A stretch of 64,000 bases of DNA from Opitutia bacterium (GTDB lineage Bacteria; Verrucomicrobiota; Verrucomicrobiia; Opitutales; Opitutaceae), in assembly GCA_016187945.1 (NCBI GenBank), contig JACPIT010000005.1:1240001-1304000 (forward strand). The letters are read 5' to 3'. The notes beneath the pieces were generated by a model. That model was given only the letters and a program-made list of their open reading frames with translations, had not been told where the DNA came from and did not search any database. A program made the translations under genes and the position numbers. Each line of letters begins with the position of its first letter. Positions within the stretch are counted from its first letter, which is position 1. Positions 39,474-48,898 of the stretch are shown here, piece after piece.

Positions 39474-40827
39474 TCGTCTTCACGTTGGTGAACTCGCGCA
39501 TGCCCCACGCTCCGAGTTCGCGACCGTGACCGCTCTGCTTCACGCCGCCGAACGGCAGCGTTGGGTGTGAGCGCACGAACTCGTTTACGAATGCGTTGCC
39601 CGCCTGCAGCTCCTCGCGCGCGATGCGCTCGCCGCGCCGGCGGTCGCGCGTGAAAACGCCCGCGCCGAGTCCGAACGGCGTCAAGTTCGCGAGTCGGATC
39701 GCATCCGCTTCGTTGCGCGCGGGCACGATTGCGGCGGCCGGTCCAAATAACTCTTCGTCGAACGCCGCCGTGCCGGGCCGCACGTTCGTCAGCAGGGTCG
39801 TGGGATAAAAATTACCGGCGCCGCGCGGCAACTTGCCGCCCAACAGGAGGCGTGCGCCGGCACGAACGCTGCGCCGCACTTGCGCGTGCAGCTTGCGGCG
39901 TAGATCCGCGCGTGCGAGCGGGCCGAGTTGCGTTTCGCCGTCGCGCGGATCGCCGAGTCGACGCGAAGCGAGCGCGGCGCAAAATTTTTCCTCGAACGCA
40001 GCGCGCACGGATTCGACGACGATGAACCGCTTCGCCGCGACGCAGCTCTGGCCGGTGTTGTAGAGGCGCGACTCGGCGCAGAGTTCGGCGGCGAGATCGA
40101 GATCGGCATCGGCGAGGATCACGTAGGCATCGCTGCCGCCGAGCTCGAAAACGCCTTTCTTCATCGCGGCGCCCGCGCGCGCCGCGACGCGCCGGCCGAC
40201 GGCGGTGCTGCCGGTGAGCGTGACCATCGCGATGCGCTCGTCGTCCACGAGCGCCTCGGCGCGCCGGCCGCTGACGACCAGCGTCTGGAAAACCCCGCGC
40301 GGCACGCCCGCGCGGGCGAAAAGTTTTTTGATCGCGAGTGCGCAGCCGGTGACGTTCGCGGCGTGTTTCAGCACCAGCGTGTTGCCGGCCATCAACGCCG
40401 GCGCCGCGGCGCGGAACACCTGCCAGAACGGAAAATTCCACGGCTCGATCGCGAGCACGACGCCGAGCGGCTGGTAAGTGACGTAGCGGTGCTCGGGCGC
40501 GCCGGCGGGGCGCTCGTCGGCGAGGAAGCGCGCGGCGTGCTCGGCGAAGAAATCGCAATTGAGCGCGCACTTCTCGACCTCTGCGTGCGCTTGCGTCGTG
40601 GGCTTGCCCATCTCCGTCGCGATGAGCGCGGCGTGGTTGTCGATGTGACGGCGTAGCTCGCGGGCGAGCGCGCGCAGGTGGCGGGCGCGTTGCGCGAAGG
40701 TCAGCGCGCGCCAGGACACGAACGCGTGCGCGGCGCGCTCGAGCGCGCGATCCACCTCGCGGGCGGTGTGCTCGCGATACGTGCGGAGCTGGCGGCCAGT
40801 GGCCGGGTTGACGGTGACAATCGCCAT
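39460..40827 (-). CDS. NAD(P)-dependent aldehyde dehydrogenase (succinate-semialdehyde type)
   Basis: 455 residues. I chose the ATG at 40827 (MAIVTVNPATG), where the family begins. Catalytic Cys262 (NTGQSCVAAKR) and general-base Glu228 (FELGGSDAY) are present, together with the cofactor-binding PWNFPFWQV and GSTAVGR motifs. The C-terminal LPFGGVKQSGHGRELG matches the GabD/YneI branch that oxidises succinate semialdehyde or similar short aldehydes. It is monocistronic, with a 20-bp palindrome (ggtccggctgcagccggacc, 40935-40954) in its upstream region. Confidence 0.93.
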   Translation of the reverse strand: MAIVTVNPATGRQLRTYREHTAREVDRALERAAHAFVSWRALTFAQRARHLRALARELRRHIDNHAALIATEMGKPTTQAHAEVEKCALNCDFFAEHAARFLADERPAGAPEHRYVTYQPLGVVLAIEPWNFPFWQVFRAAAPALMAGNTLVLKHAANVTGCALAIKKLFARAGVPRGVFQTLVVSGRRAEALVDDERIAMVTLTGSTAVGRRVAARAGAAMKKGVFELGGSDAYVILADADLDLAAELCAESRLYNTGQSCVAAKRFIVVESVRAAFEEKFCAALASRRLGDPRDGETQLGPLARADLRRKLHAQVRRSVRAGARLLLGGKLPRGAGNFYPTTLLTNVRPGTAAFDEELFGPAAAIVPARNEADAIRLANLTPFGLGAGVFTRDRRRGERIAREELQAGNAFVNEFVRSHPTLPFGGVKQSGHGRELGAWGMREFTNVKTISVR

Positions 40828-40934
40828 GCTCGCACGTTCGAGCACGTCGATGCGCTTGTCGAACGGCAAGCACCGCGGGGCCGGCACAGCGACGGATGCA
40901 ATGCGGTTCCGGGTGTAGCAGCCGGGGGCGTCGG

Positions 40935-40954
40935 TCCGGCTGCAGCCGGACCAG
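40935..40954. repeat. Perfect 20-bp palindrome
   Basis: ggtccggctgcagccggacc lies between the aldehyde dehydrogenase start and the ECF sigma gene stop. No T-run follows, so it is either a repeat-family member or an operator. Confidence 0.5.
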
Positions 40955-41017
40955 TTCGACGTTGTTCGCGAACGTCACTTTCGCGCGGGCATCCGCTTGG
41001 GTCGGCTGAAGCCGGCC

Positions 41018-41575
41018 CTACTCGCGGAGATAGCGTGCGAGCAGGCTGCGGAGTTTTTCGCGGGCGCGGTAGAGACGCGTTTCGACGGCCTTCGGTGTCG
41101 CGCCGACGATCTCGGCGATCTCGGCGTGCGAAAGATCCTGGAACTCCGAGAGCAGCACGGCCTCGCGCAAATCTTCCGGCAGCGCGGCGACGGCGGTGCG
41201 CACGGCGGCGGCGGCCTCGGCGGCGGTGGCGTCGCCGCGCGGCGTTGCGGTGGTGAATTGCTCCGGCGCCTCTTCGAGCGAGTCGGTCGGCCGGCGGCGC
41301 GCGCGGCGGGCGTGGTCGCGGGCGAGGTTGAGCGCGATCTGGAACATCCACGTCGAGAACCGAGCGCCGACACGGTAGCGCGCGCGATGCAGGTAGACGC
41401 GCACGAAGGTTTCCTCAGCGAGATCGAGCGCGTCGTGCTCGTTGCGCGTGGAGCGATAAAGGAAGCTGCGCAGTGGGCGCTCCCAGCGGCTCATGAGCCG
41501 GTTGAGCGCGAGCGCTTCACCGCGTTGGAGCGCGAGCATCGTGTCTTCGTCGCTGGGGTCCGCGGCGGGCGTCAT
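41018..41575 (-). CDS. ECF-type RNA polymerase sigma factor
   Basis: 185 residues; ATG overlaps the upstream stop (ATGA). Sigma-2 region: LNRLMSRWERPLRSFLYR, ALDLAEETFVRVYLHR, RFSTWMFQIALNLARDHARR. Sigma-4 region: LPEDLREAVLLSEFQDLSHAEIAEIVG, then ATPKAVETRLYRAREKLR. It lacks regions 1 and 3, as ECF factors do. It is the last gene of a three-gene operon with two small membrane or periplasmic proteins that probably control it. Confidence 0.93.
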   Translation of the reverse strand: MTPAADPSDEDTMLALQRGEALALNRLMSRWERPLRSFLYRSTRNEHDALDLAEETFVRVYLHRARYRVGARFSTWMFQIALNLARDHARRARRRPTDSLEEAPEQFTTATPRGDATAAEAAAAVRTAVAALPEDLREAVLLSEFQDLSHAEIAEIVGATPKAVETRLYRAREKLRSLLARYLRE

Positions 41576-41997
41576 TTCAGGCCGAACACGGCGTTGTGGT
41601 CGTGGTGAAGAATGCGCGGCTCGACGAGCGAGAGAAAGCGCTGGGCCTGCTTCGGCTCCATGCACGCGGCGACTTGGCGGACGTGCGCGAGTGTGGCCTG
41701 CTGGCATTGACGTTCCAGGCGGGCAACGTCGGCTCGAAGTGCGGCATCGCCCGGGTTGGCGGCAAGGCGTTCGCGGGCGTCGACGATCAGCGCGCAGTGG
41801 TCGGAGCACACCGGCAGGTAATCGCGGTGGAGTTTCTCGACGGCGTCGCGCTGTGCGGGTGTGAGCTTGAACTCGCGGGCGATCCACGCGACCTGGTCTT
41901 CGTCGGCGGGTGGCGCGGGCCAGAGGGCGCGCGTCGCGAAATAGGAGCCGGCGCCTACGAGCGCGACGATCGCGAGCAGCGTCAGCCAGCGCTTCAT
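41572..41997 (-). CDS. Small membrane-anchored periplasmic metal-sensor-like protein (ZraP/CnrR type)
   Basis: 141 residues; both ends overlap neighbours by ATGA. An N-terminal anchor (WLTLLAIVALVGAGSYFA) is followed by a helical periplasmic domain with LTPAQRDAVEKLHRDYLPVC, CSDHCALIVDARERL and VAACMEPKQAQRFLSLVEP, ending in a His-rich HHDHN. This resembles heavy-metal-resistance sensors of the CnrR/ZraP/Spy-like fold. The Cys/His residues (Cys-Ser-Asp-His-Cys) are candidate metal ligands. In Cnr-type systems such a protein binds metal and frees the sigma factor, which is the likely arrangement here. Confidence 0.75.
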   Translation of the reverse strand: MKRWLTLLAIVALVGAGSYFATRALWPAPPADEDQVAWIAREFKLTPAQRDAVEKLHRDYLPVCSDHCALIVDARERLAANPGDAALRADVARLERQCQQATLAHVRQVAACMEPKQAQRFLSLVEPRILHHDHNAVFGLK

Positions 41998-42287
41998 GGG
42001 TGGTGTTCGCCGTGCTCGGCTCGCTGCACCGGGTCGACCGTGCGGACGTAGAAGTCGGCCATTTGTGCGGTGTGCACACGCTGCGATTGGACGCGGGCGG
42101 CCCCAACGCCGAGGAAGAGCGCGAGCGACGCCGCGATCGGCAGTGTCCAACGGAAGGCGACAACGACGCGCTCGTCGTGACGCGCGGCCTCGATGCGCGC
42201 CCAGACGCCGGTGGCGAAGTCCGGCGCGGGCGCCGGCTCGTGCGACCAGCGGCGGAGCAGGGAGCGGAGGGAGTCGGGTGGCGTCAT
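41994..42287 (-). CDS. Small single-pass membrane protein, putative anti-sigma factor
   Basis: 97 residues from the ATG at 42287 (MTPPDSLRSLLRRWSHEP). It has a short N-terminal cytoplasmic helix, one transmembrane segment (WTLPIAASLALFLGVGAARV) and a 30-residue periplasmic tail with several His. The topology, size and coupling to the next two genes fit an anti-sigma factor, but I see no ZAS-type Cys/His zinc motif. It is the first gene of the operon. Confidence 0.65.
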   Translation of the reverse strand: MTPPDSLRSLLRRWSHEPAPAPDFATGVWARIEAARHDERVVVAFRWTLPIAASLALFLGVGAARVQSQRVHTAQMADFYVRTVDPVQRAEHGEHHP

Positions 42288-42398
42288 GCTCGGTGATACG
42301 GTGGGGGACGGGGAACCCCTCGGCAAATTGTTTGGAGAAGGTAGCCCGGCCGCTCCGCGGACGGGTCACCCGCGCCCGGAGGTCGCGGGCCTCCGGAT

Positions 42399-42426
42399 AA
42401 AAAAGGCCGGTCGAGTGACCGGCCTT
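42399..42426 (-). terminator. Rho-independent terminator of the tricorn gene
   Basis: Minus strand: AAGGCCGGTC, short loop, GACCGGCCTT, then TTTTTT, about 30 bp past the tricorn stop. Confidence 0.88.
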
Positions 42427-42452
42427 CGTTGAAATGCGACGGAGCGCGCGGC

Positions 42453-45400
42453 TCAGGAGCCGGCGCTCTTGTTCGGATACGGCGGCGTGGGCGGGATGTC
42501 GCGGGCCTTTGTCTTCACCTCGTTCAGGATATGCTCGATGGCTTTGTCGAGCTGCTGGTCCTCGCCGTGGAATTCCTTCCACGGGTCGTTGTCGACGACG
42601 ATGTCGGGGTCGACGCCGTGGCCCTCGATGATCCAGTTCTTGCCCTCGGCGTCGATGCCGTTGGCGAATTCGGGGCGGTTAAGCGAGCCGCCGTCGACGA
42701 TCGGCAGCGTGCCGCGGATGCCGACGACGCCGCCCCAACTGCGCTTGCCGATCAACGTGCCGAGTTTCCGCTGGCGGAAACGATACGGGAAGATGTCGCC
42801 GTCCGACGCGGAAAATTCGTTCATGAGCAGAACCTTCGGCCCCCACGCTTGCGGGCCGGGATTCGGCACCGGCTGCGTGTTGCGGCCGACGGAGAAGAAA
42901 TCGAGCACGCGGCTGAGGCGCTCGGCGATTTGCGGCGAGACGTTGCCGCCGCCGTTGCCGCGGTCGTCGATGATCCACGCCTTCTTGTCGAGCTGCGGAT
43001 AGAATTGCTTCGCGAACTCGTTCAGGCCGTCGCGGCCCATGTCGGGGATGTGCAGGTAGCCGACTTGGCCGTTGGTTTTTTGGGCAACGTAGTCGCGGTT
43101 CTTCGCGACCCACTCCTGGTAGTAGAGCGGTTTTTCGTCGGCGATCGGCACGACGGTGACATCGCGCGCGCCGTCATCGACGGGCTTCGAGTTGACGCGC
43201 AACACGACCTGTTTGCCGGCGGTGCCGACGAGCGCGGCGTAGATCGACGACAGGCCGGCGACGGGCTTGCCGTCGACCGCGAGGATGAAGTCGCCTGCTT
43301 TCACGCCGACGCCCATTTCCGTGAGCGGCGAGCGCAGGCCGTTTTCCCAGTTCTGGCCGGGGAGAATGTGGTCGATGCGGTAGGCGCGCGATTGCGGGTC
43401 GCGGGAGAGCTTCGCGCCGAGGAGACCGGTGGCGATGCGCGGGGCCTCGTTCACGCGATCGCCGCCGCCGGTGTAGGCGTGGCCGACGGAGAGTTCGCCG
43501 ATGAGTTCGCCGATGAGGTAATTGAGGTCGTTGCGGTGACGGACGGACGGGACGAGGGCGCCGTATTTCTTGGTCATCGCGGGCCAGTCGAGGCCGTGCA
43601 TGTTCGGCGCGTAGAAGAAATCGCGCATCTGGCGCGAGGCTTCGTTGTAGATTTGGTTCCACTCGGCGATGCGATCGAGGCGCATCTCCAGACCGGAGAG
43701 GTTGAGCTTTTCCTTCAGCTCGAACTTTGCGGTCGGCAAATCCATGATCGCGAACTCGCGTTGGAGACCGATGAGAATCTTCTTTCGGTCGGCGGTGACG
43801 ATGAAGCTGTTCGCGCTGCCGAGCTCGGTCTCTTTCTGGTCCTTGAGATTGTAGACGAACATCGTGCCCGGGCCGCCGCCGAATTGGCTGCTCGTGCGCA
43901 GGTAGTAAACCTTGTCGCCGACCATCTCGATGATCGGGTAGTTCGACGCGGCGATCGGGAGCGCGATGGTGCGCTCGGTGAAACCCTCGGCGTCGACCTT
44001 CACGACGACGGGTTTCTTCTTCGCCTCCTTCGCGTCTTTGCCGTCTTTCTTGTCGGCGCCGTTGGCCGCGGCATCGACGTCCTTGTCTTTTTTCTCCGCG
44101 GTGCCGCTGTCGGCGACGGCTTTGTCGCCGGCGGGTTTCGGGGCGTCGCTCGGTTTGGCGTCGGTCTTGTCGGCGGCGGCTTTGTCTTTCGCCTCCTCGT
44201 CCTTGGCGACTTCGACTTCGTCGCTCTTCGGCTTGAAGGGCGACTCGGTGTCCTTTGCGAGAGCGACGAGGTAGACACGCTCCCAGTCGCGGTAGATGTG
44301 GTTGAATTCGGTGACGCCGTAGGTCGGGTTGAAGTCGCGGCCGGAGGCATAGAGCAGCCACTTGCCGTCGTCGCTGAAGACGACGTCGCTCACGGACCAC
44401 CAGCCGTCGGTGACGTCGACGGTCTTCTTGCTGTCGAGCGAGTAGAGGCGGACCTTCGGATAAGTGCCGCGCCGCGACGCGATCCAGGAAACCCATTTGC
44501 TGTCGGGCGCCCAGGCGAAATCGGTGATCTCGAAGGCGTCGTTCTTGTCGACGAGCGTGACTTCCTTGGAGGCGACATCGACGAACTGCAGGCGTTGCTC
44601 GCGATCGCCCCAGAGGAGTTTCTTGCTGTCGGGCGACCACTGCGGCGCGTAGTAATAAGTCTTCGCTTCCTTCGTGATCTGCTGCGGCTCGCCGCGACCG
44701 TCCTGCGGGCGAATCCAGATTTCGTTTTCGCCGGTCGCGTCGGAGAGGTAGGCGATCCACTTGCCGTCGGGCGACCAGACGGCGTCGCGCTCGTGCACGC
44801 CGGAGGTTTGGGTGAGGTTGCGCACCGGGCCGTTCTTCGCGGGCGCGGTGAAAATCTCGCCGCGGGCGACGACGACAGCGCGCTTGCCGTCGGGCGAGGG
44901 CTGCACGCTTTGGACAAGCTTCGAGACGTTGACGATGCCGCCGCGCGCGACCGCCATGTCTTCCTTCACCGTGATCGGCACTTGGCGGGCTTTCTCCGTC
45001 TTCAGATCGAAGTGCCAGATCGCGCCGCCTTGTTCGAAGACGATGCCGCCTTTGCCGAGCGAGGGGAATTTGATGTCGTAGTCCTTGAACGTCGTGAGCT
45101 GAGCCGTTTTTTTCGAGGCGAGGTCGAGCGAGAAGAGATTCAGGTGACCGTCGCGGTCGGAGAGGAAATAGATGCGGCCGTTCGGCGCCCACATCGGGAT
45201 GATGTCCTGGGCGGGGTTGTTGGTGACGTTCTCGAGCGCACCGGTCTTCAGATCGATGATCCAGACGTCGTCGGCCATGCCGCCGCGGTAGCGTTTCCAG
45301 GTGCGGAATTCGCGAAACACGCGGTTGTAGGCCATCTTCGTGTCGTCGGGCGAGAAGCTGAGAAATCCGCCGCGCGGCACGGGCAGTTGCTGCGGCACGT

Positions 45401-45878
45401 CGCCATCGAGGCCGACGGTGTAGAGTTGGCCGAGAAAGTCGTTCGCGTCCGTCCAACGGCCGCGGTAGGCGACTTCGTTGGTCGTGTTCTTCCACGCCAT
45501 GACGAGGTTGTTCGGCCCCATGCGATCGCTGAGGTCGTCGCGGTTGTTCAGCGCGGTGTAGGAGAGCCGGCGCGGCGTGCCGCCGTCGGCGGACATGACG
45601 TAGACTTCGGTGTTGCCGTCGTATTGCGCGGTGAAGGCGAGTTGCGCGCCGTCGGCCGAGAAGCGCGGGAAAATCGCCCAGCCGGGCGCGTCGGTGAGCC
45701 GGCGCGCGGTGCCGCCGTCCATGCCGACCGTGTAGAGCTGGCCGGCGTAGCTGAAGACGATCTGCGAGCCGTTGGTGGCGGGGAAACGAAGCAGGCGAGT
45801 CTGCTCCGGCGGCGTTTGCGCGAAGAGGGCGGTGGTCGTGATCACCAGCGCCAGCAGCGTGCGGGGTATTCTCATCAT
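42453..45878 (-). CDS. Tricorn protease homologue (S41), secreted
   Basis: 1141 residues with signal peptide (MMRIPRTLLALVITTTALFAQ). The N-terminal half is a beta-propeller pair built of WD/TolB-like blades (QLAFTAQYDGNTEVYVM, DAVWSPDGKWIAYLSD and others). About 585-655 is a Lys/Asp/Ala-rich low-complexity insert. A helical core, a PDZ domain (GVKAGDFILAVDGKPVAGL) and the C-terminal S41-type catalytic domain follow. Candidate catalytic residues are His800 (VGHAYTGGG) and Ser1025 followed by Asp (SASDGDIFP). Archaeal tricorn degrades peptides made by the proteasome. Bacterial members are usually periplasmic and act on extracellular peptides. The oligopeptidase gene next door, transcribed divergently, fits peptide turnover. 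Confidence 0.93.
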   Translation of the reverse strand: MMRIPRTLLALVITTTALFAQTPPEQTRLLRFPATNGSQIVFSYAGQLYTVGMDGGTARRLTDAPGWAIFPRFSADGAQLAFTAQYDGNTEVYVMSADGGTPRRLSYTALNNRDDLSDRMGPNNLVMAWKNTTNEVAYRGRWTDANDFLGQLYTVGLDGDVPQQLPVPRGGFLSFSPDDTKMAYNRVFREFRTWKRYRGGMADDVWIIDLKTGALENVTNNPAQDIIPMWAPNGRIYFLSDRDGHLNLFSLDLASKKTAQLTTFKDYDIKFPSLGKGGIVFEQGGAIWHFDLKTEKARQVPITVKEDMAVARGGIVNVSKLVQSVQPSPDGKRAVVVARGEIFTAPAKNGPVRNLTQTSGVHERDAVWSPDGKWIAYLSDATGENEIWIRPQDGRGEPQQITKEAKTYYYAPQWSPDSKKLLWGDREQRLQFVDVASKEVTLVDKNDAFEITDFAWAPDSKWVSWIASRRGTYPKVRLYSLDSKKTVDVTDGWWSVSDVVFSDDGKWLLYASGRDFNPTYGVTEFNHIYRDWERVYLVALAKDTESPFKPKSDEVEVAKDEEAKDKAAADKTDAKPSDAPKPAGDKAVADSGTAEKKDKDVDAAANGADKKDGKDAKEAKKKPVVVKVDAEGFTERTIALPIAASNYPIIEMVGDKVYYLRTSSQFGGGPGTMFVYNLKDQKETELGSANSFIVTADRKKILIGLQREFAIMDLPTAKFELKEKLNLSGLEMRLDRIAEWNQIYNEASRQMRDFFYAPNMHGLDWPAMTKKYGALVPSVRHRNDLNYLIGELIGELSVGHAYTGGGDRVNEAPRIATGLLGAKLSRDPQSRAYRIDHILPGQNWENGLRSPLTEMGVGVKAGDFILAVDGKPVAGLSSIYAALVGTAGKQVVLRVNSKPVDDGARDVTVVPIADEKPLYYQEWVAKNRDYVAQKTNGQVGYLHIPDMGRDGLNEFAKQFYPQLDKKAWIIDDRGNGGGNVSPQIAERLSRVLDFFSVGRNTQPVPNPGPQAWGPKVLLMNEFSASDGDIFPYRFRQRKLGTLIGKRSWGGVVGIRGTLPIVDGGSLNRPEFANGIDAEGKNWIIEGHGVDPDIVVDNDPWKEFHGEDQQLDKAIEHILNEVKTKARDIPPTPPYPNKSAGS

Positions 45879-46011
45879 ATGACACCAGAAGAAGCACCAA
45901 GCCGGGCGTCGGCAAAGCTAATCACGACGACCGCCGCCCCCAAAAGGTTTGCCGGTGAACCGCGTGCGATGTGAGCTGTCGTTTCTCCGACCAACGCCGA
46001 CGCCACTCGCG

Positions 46012-48123
46012 ATGAACCTCCCCTCACGTTCGCCTCTTGCCCTCGCCGGCGCTCTTTTTGCCATGACCCTCCCGATCACGAACGCCGCGCCGGCCGCGCT
46101 GGCGGATTTCCAAGCGCTCGCCGCCAAGCACAACGCCCGCCTCGAGCTCGTCGCCTACCCGAAGACCGTCGACGAAGTCCGCGCGCAAACCGACGCCGCG
46201 ATCCGCGATGCCGACGCTGCGCTCGCCGCGGTCGTCGCGCAGGACGCCGCCAAGCGCACCTTCGCGGACACGTTCGCCACCGTCGACGCGATCACCGCGA
46301 AAGTCAGCGATCTCAACTCGCAACTCGGCACCGTTGCGCAATCGAATCAAGACGCCGCCGTGCGCGACGCCGCGAACGACGCGACCGTGAAACTCTCCGG
46401 CTGGGCGGTGGGCGTCACCTATCGCGAGGATCTTTATCAGGTGCTGAAGGCCATCGCCGACGTGAAGCCGAAGCTCCAGGCCGAAGAGCAGCGCCTGCTC
46501 GACTTCACGATGCGCGACTATCGCCGCGCGGGCCTGAGCCTGCCGGCTGCCGAGCGCGCCGAGGTGGAGAAACTTCAGAAGGAACTTGCCGCGCTGAACA
46601 CGGAGTTCGCCGTGAACATCAACCAGGCGCGCGCGCCGATCGATTTCACCGCCGAAGAACTCGCCGGCGTGCCGCAGAGTTTTCTTGAGAGCCCCGGCGT
46701 CAAACAGCCGGACGGCAAGTATCGAGTGATGGCGAACGTCACCTGGCACGCGGTCGCGATCGCCGAGAATGCGACCAACGCCGAGACGCGCCGCCGCGTC
46801 TCGGTCGCCCGCAACAACCTCGGACGCGAGAAGAACGTCGACGTGCTCAAGAAGCTCGTCGCCCTCCGCGGCGAGATCGCGCGCCGTCTCGGCTACGCCT
46901 CGTGGGCGGATTACCAGATCGAGACACGCATGGCGAAGAACGGCGCCACCGCCGTGCAGTTTGAAGAGCGCCTCGTCAGCGGATTGCAGCCTAAGTTTTC
47001 GCAGGAGATGGAAACGCTGCGCGCGCTGAAGGCGCAGGACACCGGCAAGCCGGACGCGCAGCTCGAGTCGTGGGACATCAGTTACTACACGAACAAGCTG
47101 ATGAAGGAGCGCTACGCCGTCGACCGCGAGGCGCTGCGCGACTTCTTCCCCTATCAGGCGACGCTCGAAGGGATGTTCGCCATCTACCAAAAAATCTTCG
47201 GCCTGAAGTTCACGCAGGCGCAGCCGCCCTACGTCTGGGCCGACGGCGTGCAACTCTACGTCGTGCAGGACCGCACCGACGGCGAAGTGCTCGGGGCGTT
47301 CTACCTCGACATGTTTCCGCGCGAGGGGAAGTTCAACCACTTCGCCTGCTTCCAGCAAAAGCTCGGCGGCGTGCTCGCCGATGGCAGCTACGATCTTCCG
47401 GTCGAGGCGCTGCTCTGCAACTTCCCTGCGCCGTCCGCGGACAAGCCGTCGCTGCTCAAGCACGATGACGTCGTGACCCTCTTCCACGAATTTGGTCACG
47501 TGATGCACGGCATCCTCAGTCGCTCGCGCTTTGTGGCGCTGACGGGATTCGCCGTGCCACAGGATTTCGTCGAAGCGCCTTCGCAGATGCTCGAGAACTG
47601 GGTTTGGGACAAGGCCGTGCTCGACACCTTCGCCGCGGACTACCGCGACCCGAAGAAGAAAATCCCCGCCGAGACGATCGCCGCGCCCGAAGCCGCGCGT
47701 CAGGCGACCGAAGGCTACGCCACGCGTCGCCAGCTTTCGTTCGGCTTGATCGATCTCAACCTGCACGCTCGCCCGACGGTGGAGACGACGGACGTCGACG
47801 TCGTGAAAGTCGGCAACGAAACACTCGCGCGCGTGGCCATCGCGCCGCCGGCCGACACGGCGTTCGTCGCTTACTTCGGTCACCTCGCGGGCTACGACGC
47901 CGGCTACTACGGCTACATGTGGGCCAAGGTGCTGGCGCTCGACATGGCGAGCGTGTTCAAGCACGCGCCGGGCGGCTTCCTCGACGAACAGGTCGGCCGT
48001 CGGCTCCGCAAGGAAATCTACGCCATCGCACACACGCGCGATGCGAACGAGTCGGTCGAAAAATTCCTCGGCCGCGCGCCCTCGCAGGACGCCTTTCTCG
48101 AATACGTCGGCATCAAACGCTGA
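46012..48123 (+). CDS. M3-family zinc oligopeptidase (thimet/Dcp type), exported
   Basis: 703 residues from the ATG at 46012 (MNLPSRSPLALAGALFAM), which gives a signal peptide ending near NAAPA. The longer reading starts in the divergent promoter space. Zinc motif HEFGH at 492-496 (LFHEFGHVMHG), with the third ligand region DFVEAPSQMLENWVWD downstream as in M3 enzymes. The long helical N-terminal half encloses the channel. It cleaves short peptides. It is transcribed divergently from the tricorn gene across a 130-bp shared regulatory region, so the two may be controlled together. Confidence 0.93.
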   Translation: MNLPSRSPLALAGALFAMTLPITNAAPAALADFQALAAKHNARLELVAYPKTVDEVRAQTDAAIRDADAALAAVVAQDAAKRTFADTFATVDAITAKVSDLNSQLGTVAQSNQDAAVRDAANDATVKLSGWAVGVTYREDLYQVLKAIADVKPKLQAEEQRLLDFTMRDYRRAGLSLPAAERAEVEKLQKELAALNTEFAVNINQARAPIDFTAEELAGVPQSFLESPGVKQPDGKYRVMANVTWHAVAIAENATNAETRRRVSVARNNLGREKNVDVLKKLVALRGEIARRLGYASWADYQIETRMAKNGATAVQFEERLVSGLQPKFSQEMETLRALKAQDTGKPDAQLESWDISYYTNKLMKERYAVDREALRDFFPYQATLEGMFAIYQKIFGLKFTQAQPPYVWADGVQLYVVQDRTDGEVLGAFYLDMFPREGKFNHFACFQQKLGGVLADGSYDLPVEALLCNFPAPSADKPSLLKHDDVVTLFHEFGHVMHGILSRSRFVALTGFAVPQDFVEAPSQMLENWVWDKAVLDTFAADYRDPKKKIPAETIAAPEAARQATEGYATRRQLSFGLIDLNLHARPTVETTDVDVVKVGNETLARVAIAPPADTAFVAYFGHLAGYDAGYYGYMWAKVLALDMASVFKHAPGGFLDEQVGRRLRKEIYAIAHTRDANESVEKFLGRAPSQDAFLEYVGIKR

Positions 48124-48211
48124 GCGGCGCGTCGGGCTCCGCCGCCGTCGAAGGGCCGCAGCAGCACTGCGCCCCTCCGATCGCCGCGCCGAGGCTTACG
48201 GGCGGATTTCG

Positions 48212-48898
48212 TCAGCTCGCTTTCTCAGGCGCGAAGACGAAGGCTTGGCGGACGCGCACCAGGACCGGGCGGCCCTTGCAGCTCGGCGGCGTGAATTGCC
48301 ACTGCTCCACCGCCTGCAGACTCAGGCCGGCCAAAACCGCGTTTTCCGCCTCGACGATCTCCGGCATGCGCACGCGCCCGGACTCGTCGACGTAGTATTC
48401 CACGATCACCTGCCCACGCACGCCCTGCAGGCAGCCGGGCGAAGGCGCGGCGAGGATTTGCAGCGGACGGTCGAGTCGGGCGGCCTCGCAAGGCTGGTAA
48501 GCGAAGTCTCCCGCGCGGAGTTCGGTCTCGCTGTTGGCGAAACGCTCGACGACGAGCAGGCCGTTGACCTCGAAACGCACGATCAGCGGGACGAGTGTCG
48601 TGACTGGCTGGCCGTCGATGCGCTGCGGGTGGAAGGTGCCTTGCGCCAGAGCGGCGAGCGTGGCATCGGCGAACGCCTTGTGCGTGTAGGCGGTGACGAG
48701 CGCGTCCTTGAGACGCATGTCCGGTCCCACCTTCAGCATCACGTGAACTTCACCGCTGGTGACGCCGCGGTGTAGGAGCTGTAACGGGAACGCGAGGTCG
48801 GGGAGGACGACCGCCTCTCCGGGCGCTACCGACTCGCCCGCGGAGCAAACCAGCGCCGCTGCGAGCGAAAAACTTGCCAGAATTCGCGAGGTTTTCAT
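48212..48898 (-). CDS. Secreted protein with two TonB C-terminal-like domains
   Basis: 228 residues, signal peptide MKTSRILASFSLAAALVCSAG. Two TonB_C-like units are visible: SGEVHVMLKVGPDMRLKDA... with ATLAALAQGTFHPQRIDG, and RGQVIVEYYVDESGRVRMPEI... with AVEQWQFTPPSCKGRPV, where the WQFTPP and RV.Q.F patterns are diagnostic. No membrane anchor beyond the signal is seen. It is similar in kind to the lipoprotein at 2959-3402 but duplicated. The function is unknown; a periplasmic TonB accessory is possible. Confidence 0.8.
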   Translation of the reverse strand: MKTSRILASFSLAAALVCSAGESVAPGEAVVLPDLAFPLQLLHRGVTSGEVHVMLKVGPDMRLKDALVTAYTHKAFADATLAALAQGTFHPQRIDGQPVTTLVPLIVRFEVNGLLVVERFANSETELRAGDFAYQPCEAARLDRPLQILAAPSPGCLQGVRGQVIVEYYVDESGRVRMPEIVEAENAVLAGLSLQAVEQWQFTPPSCKGRPVLVRVRQAFVFAPEKAS

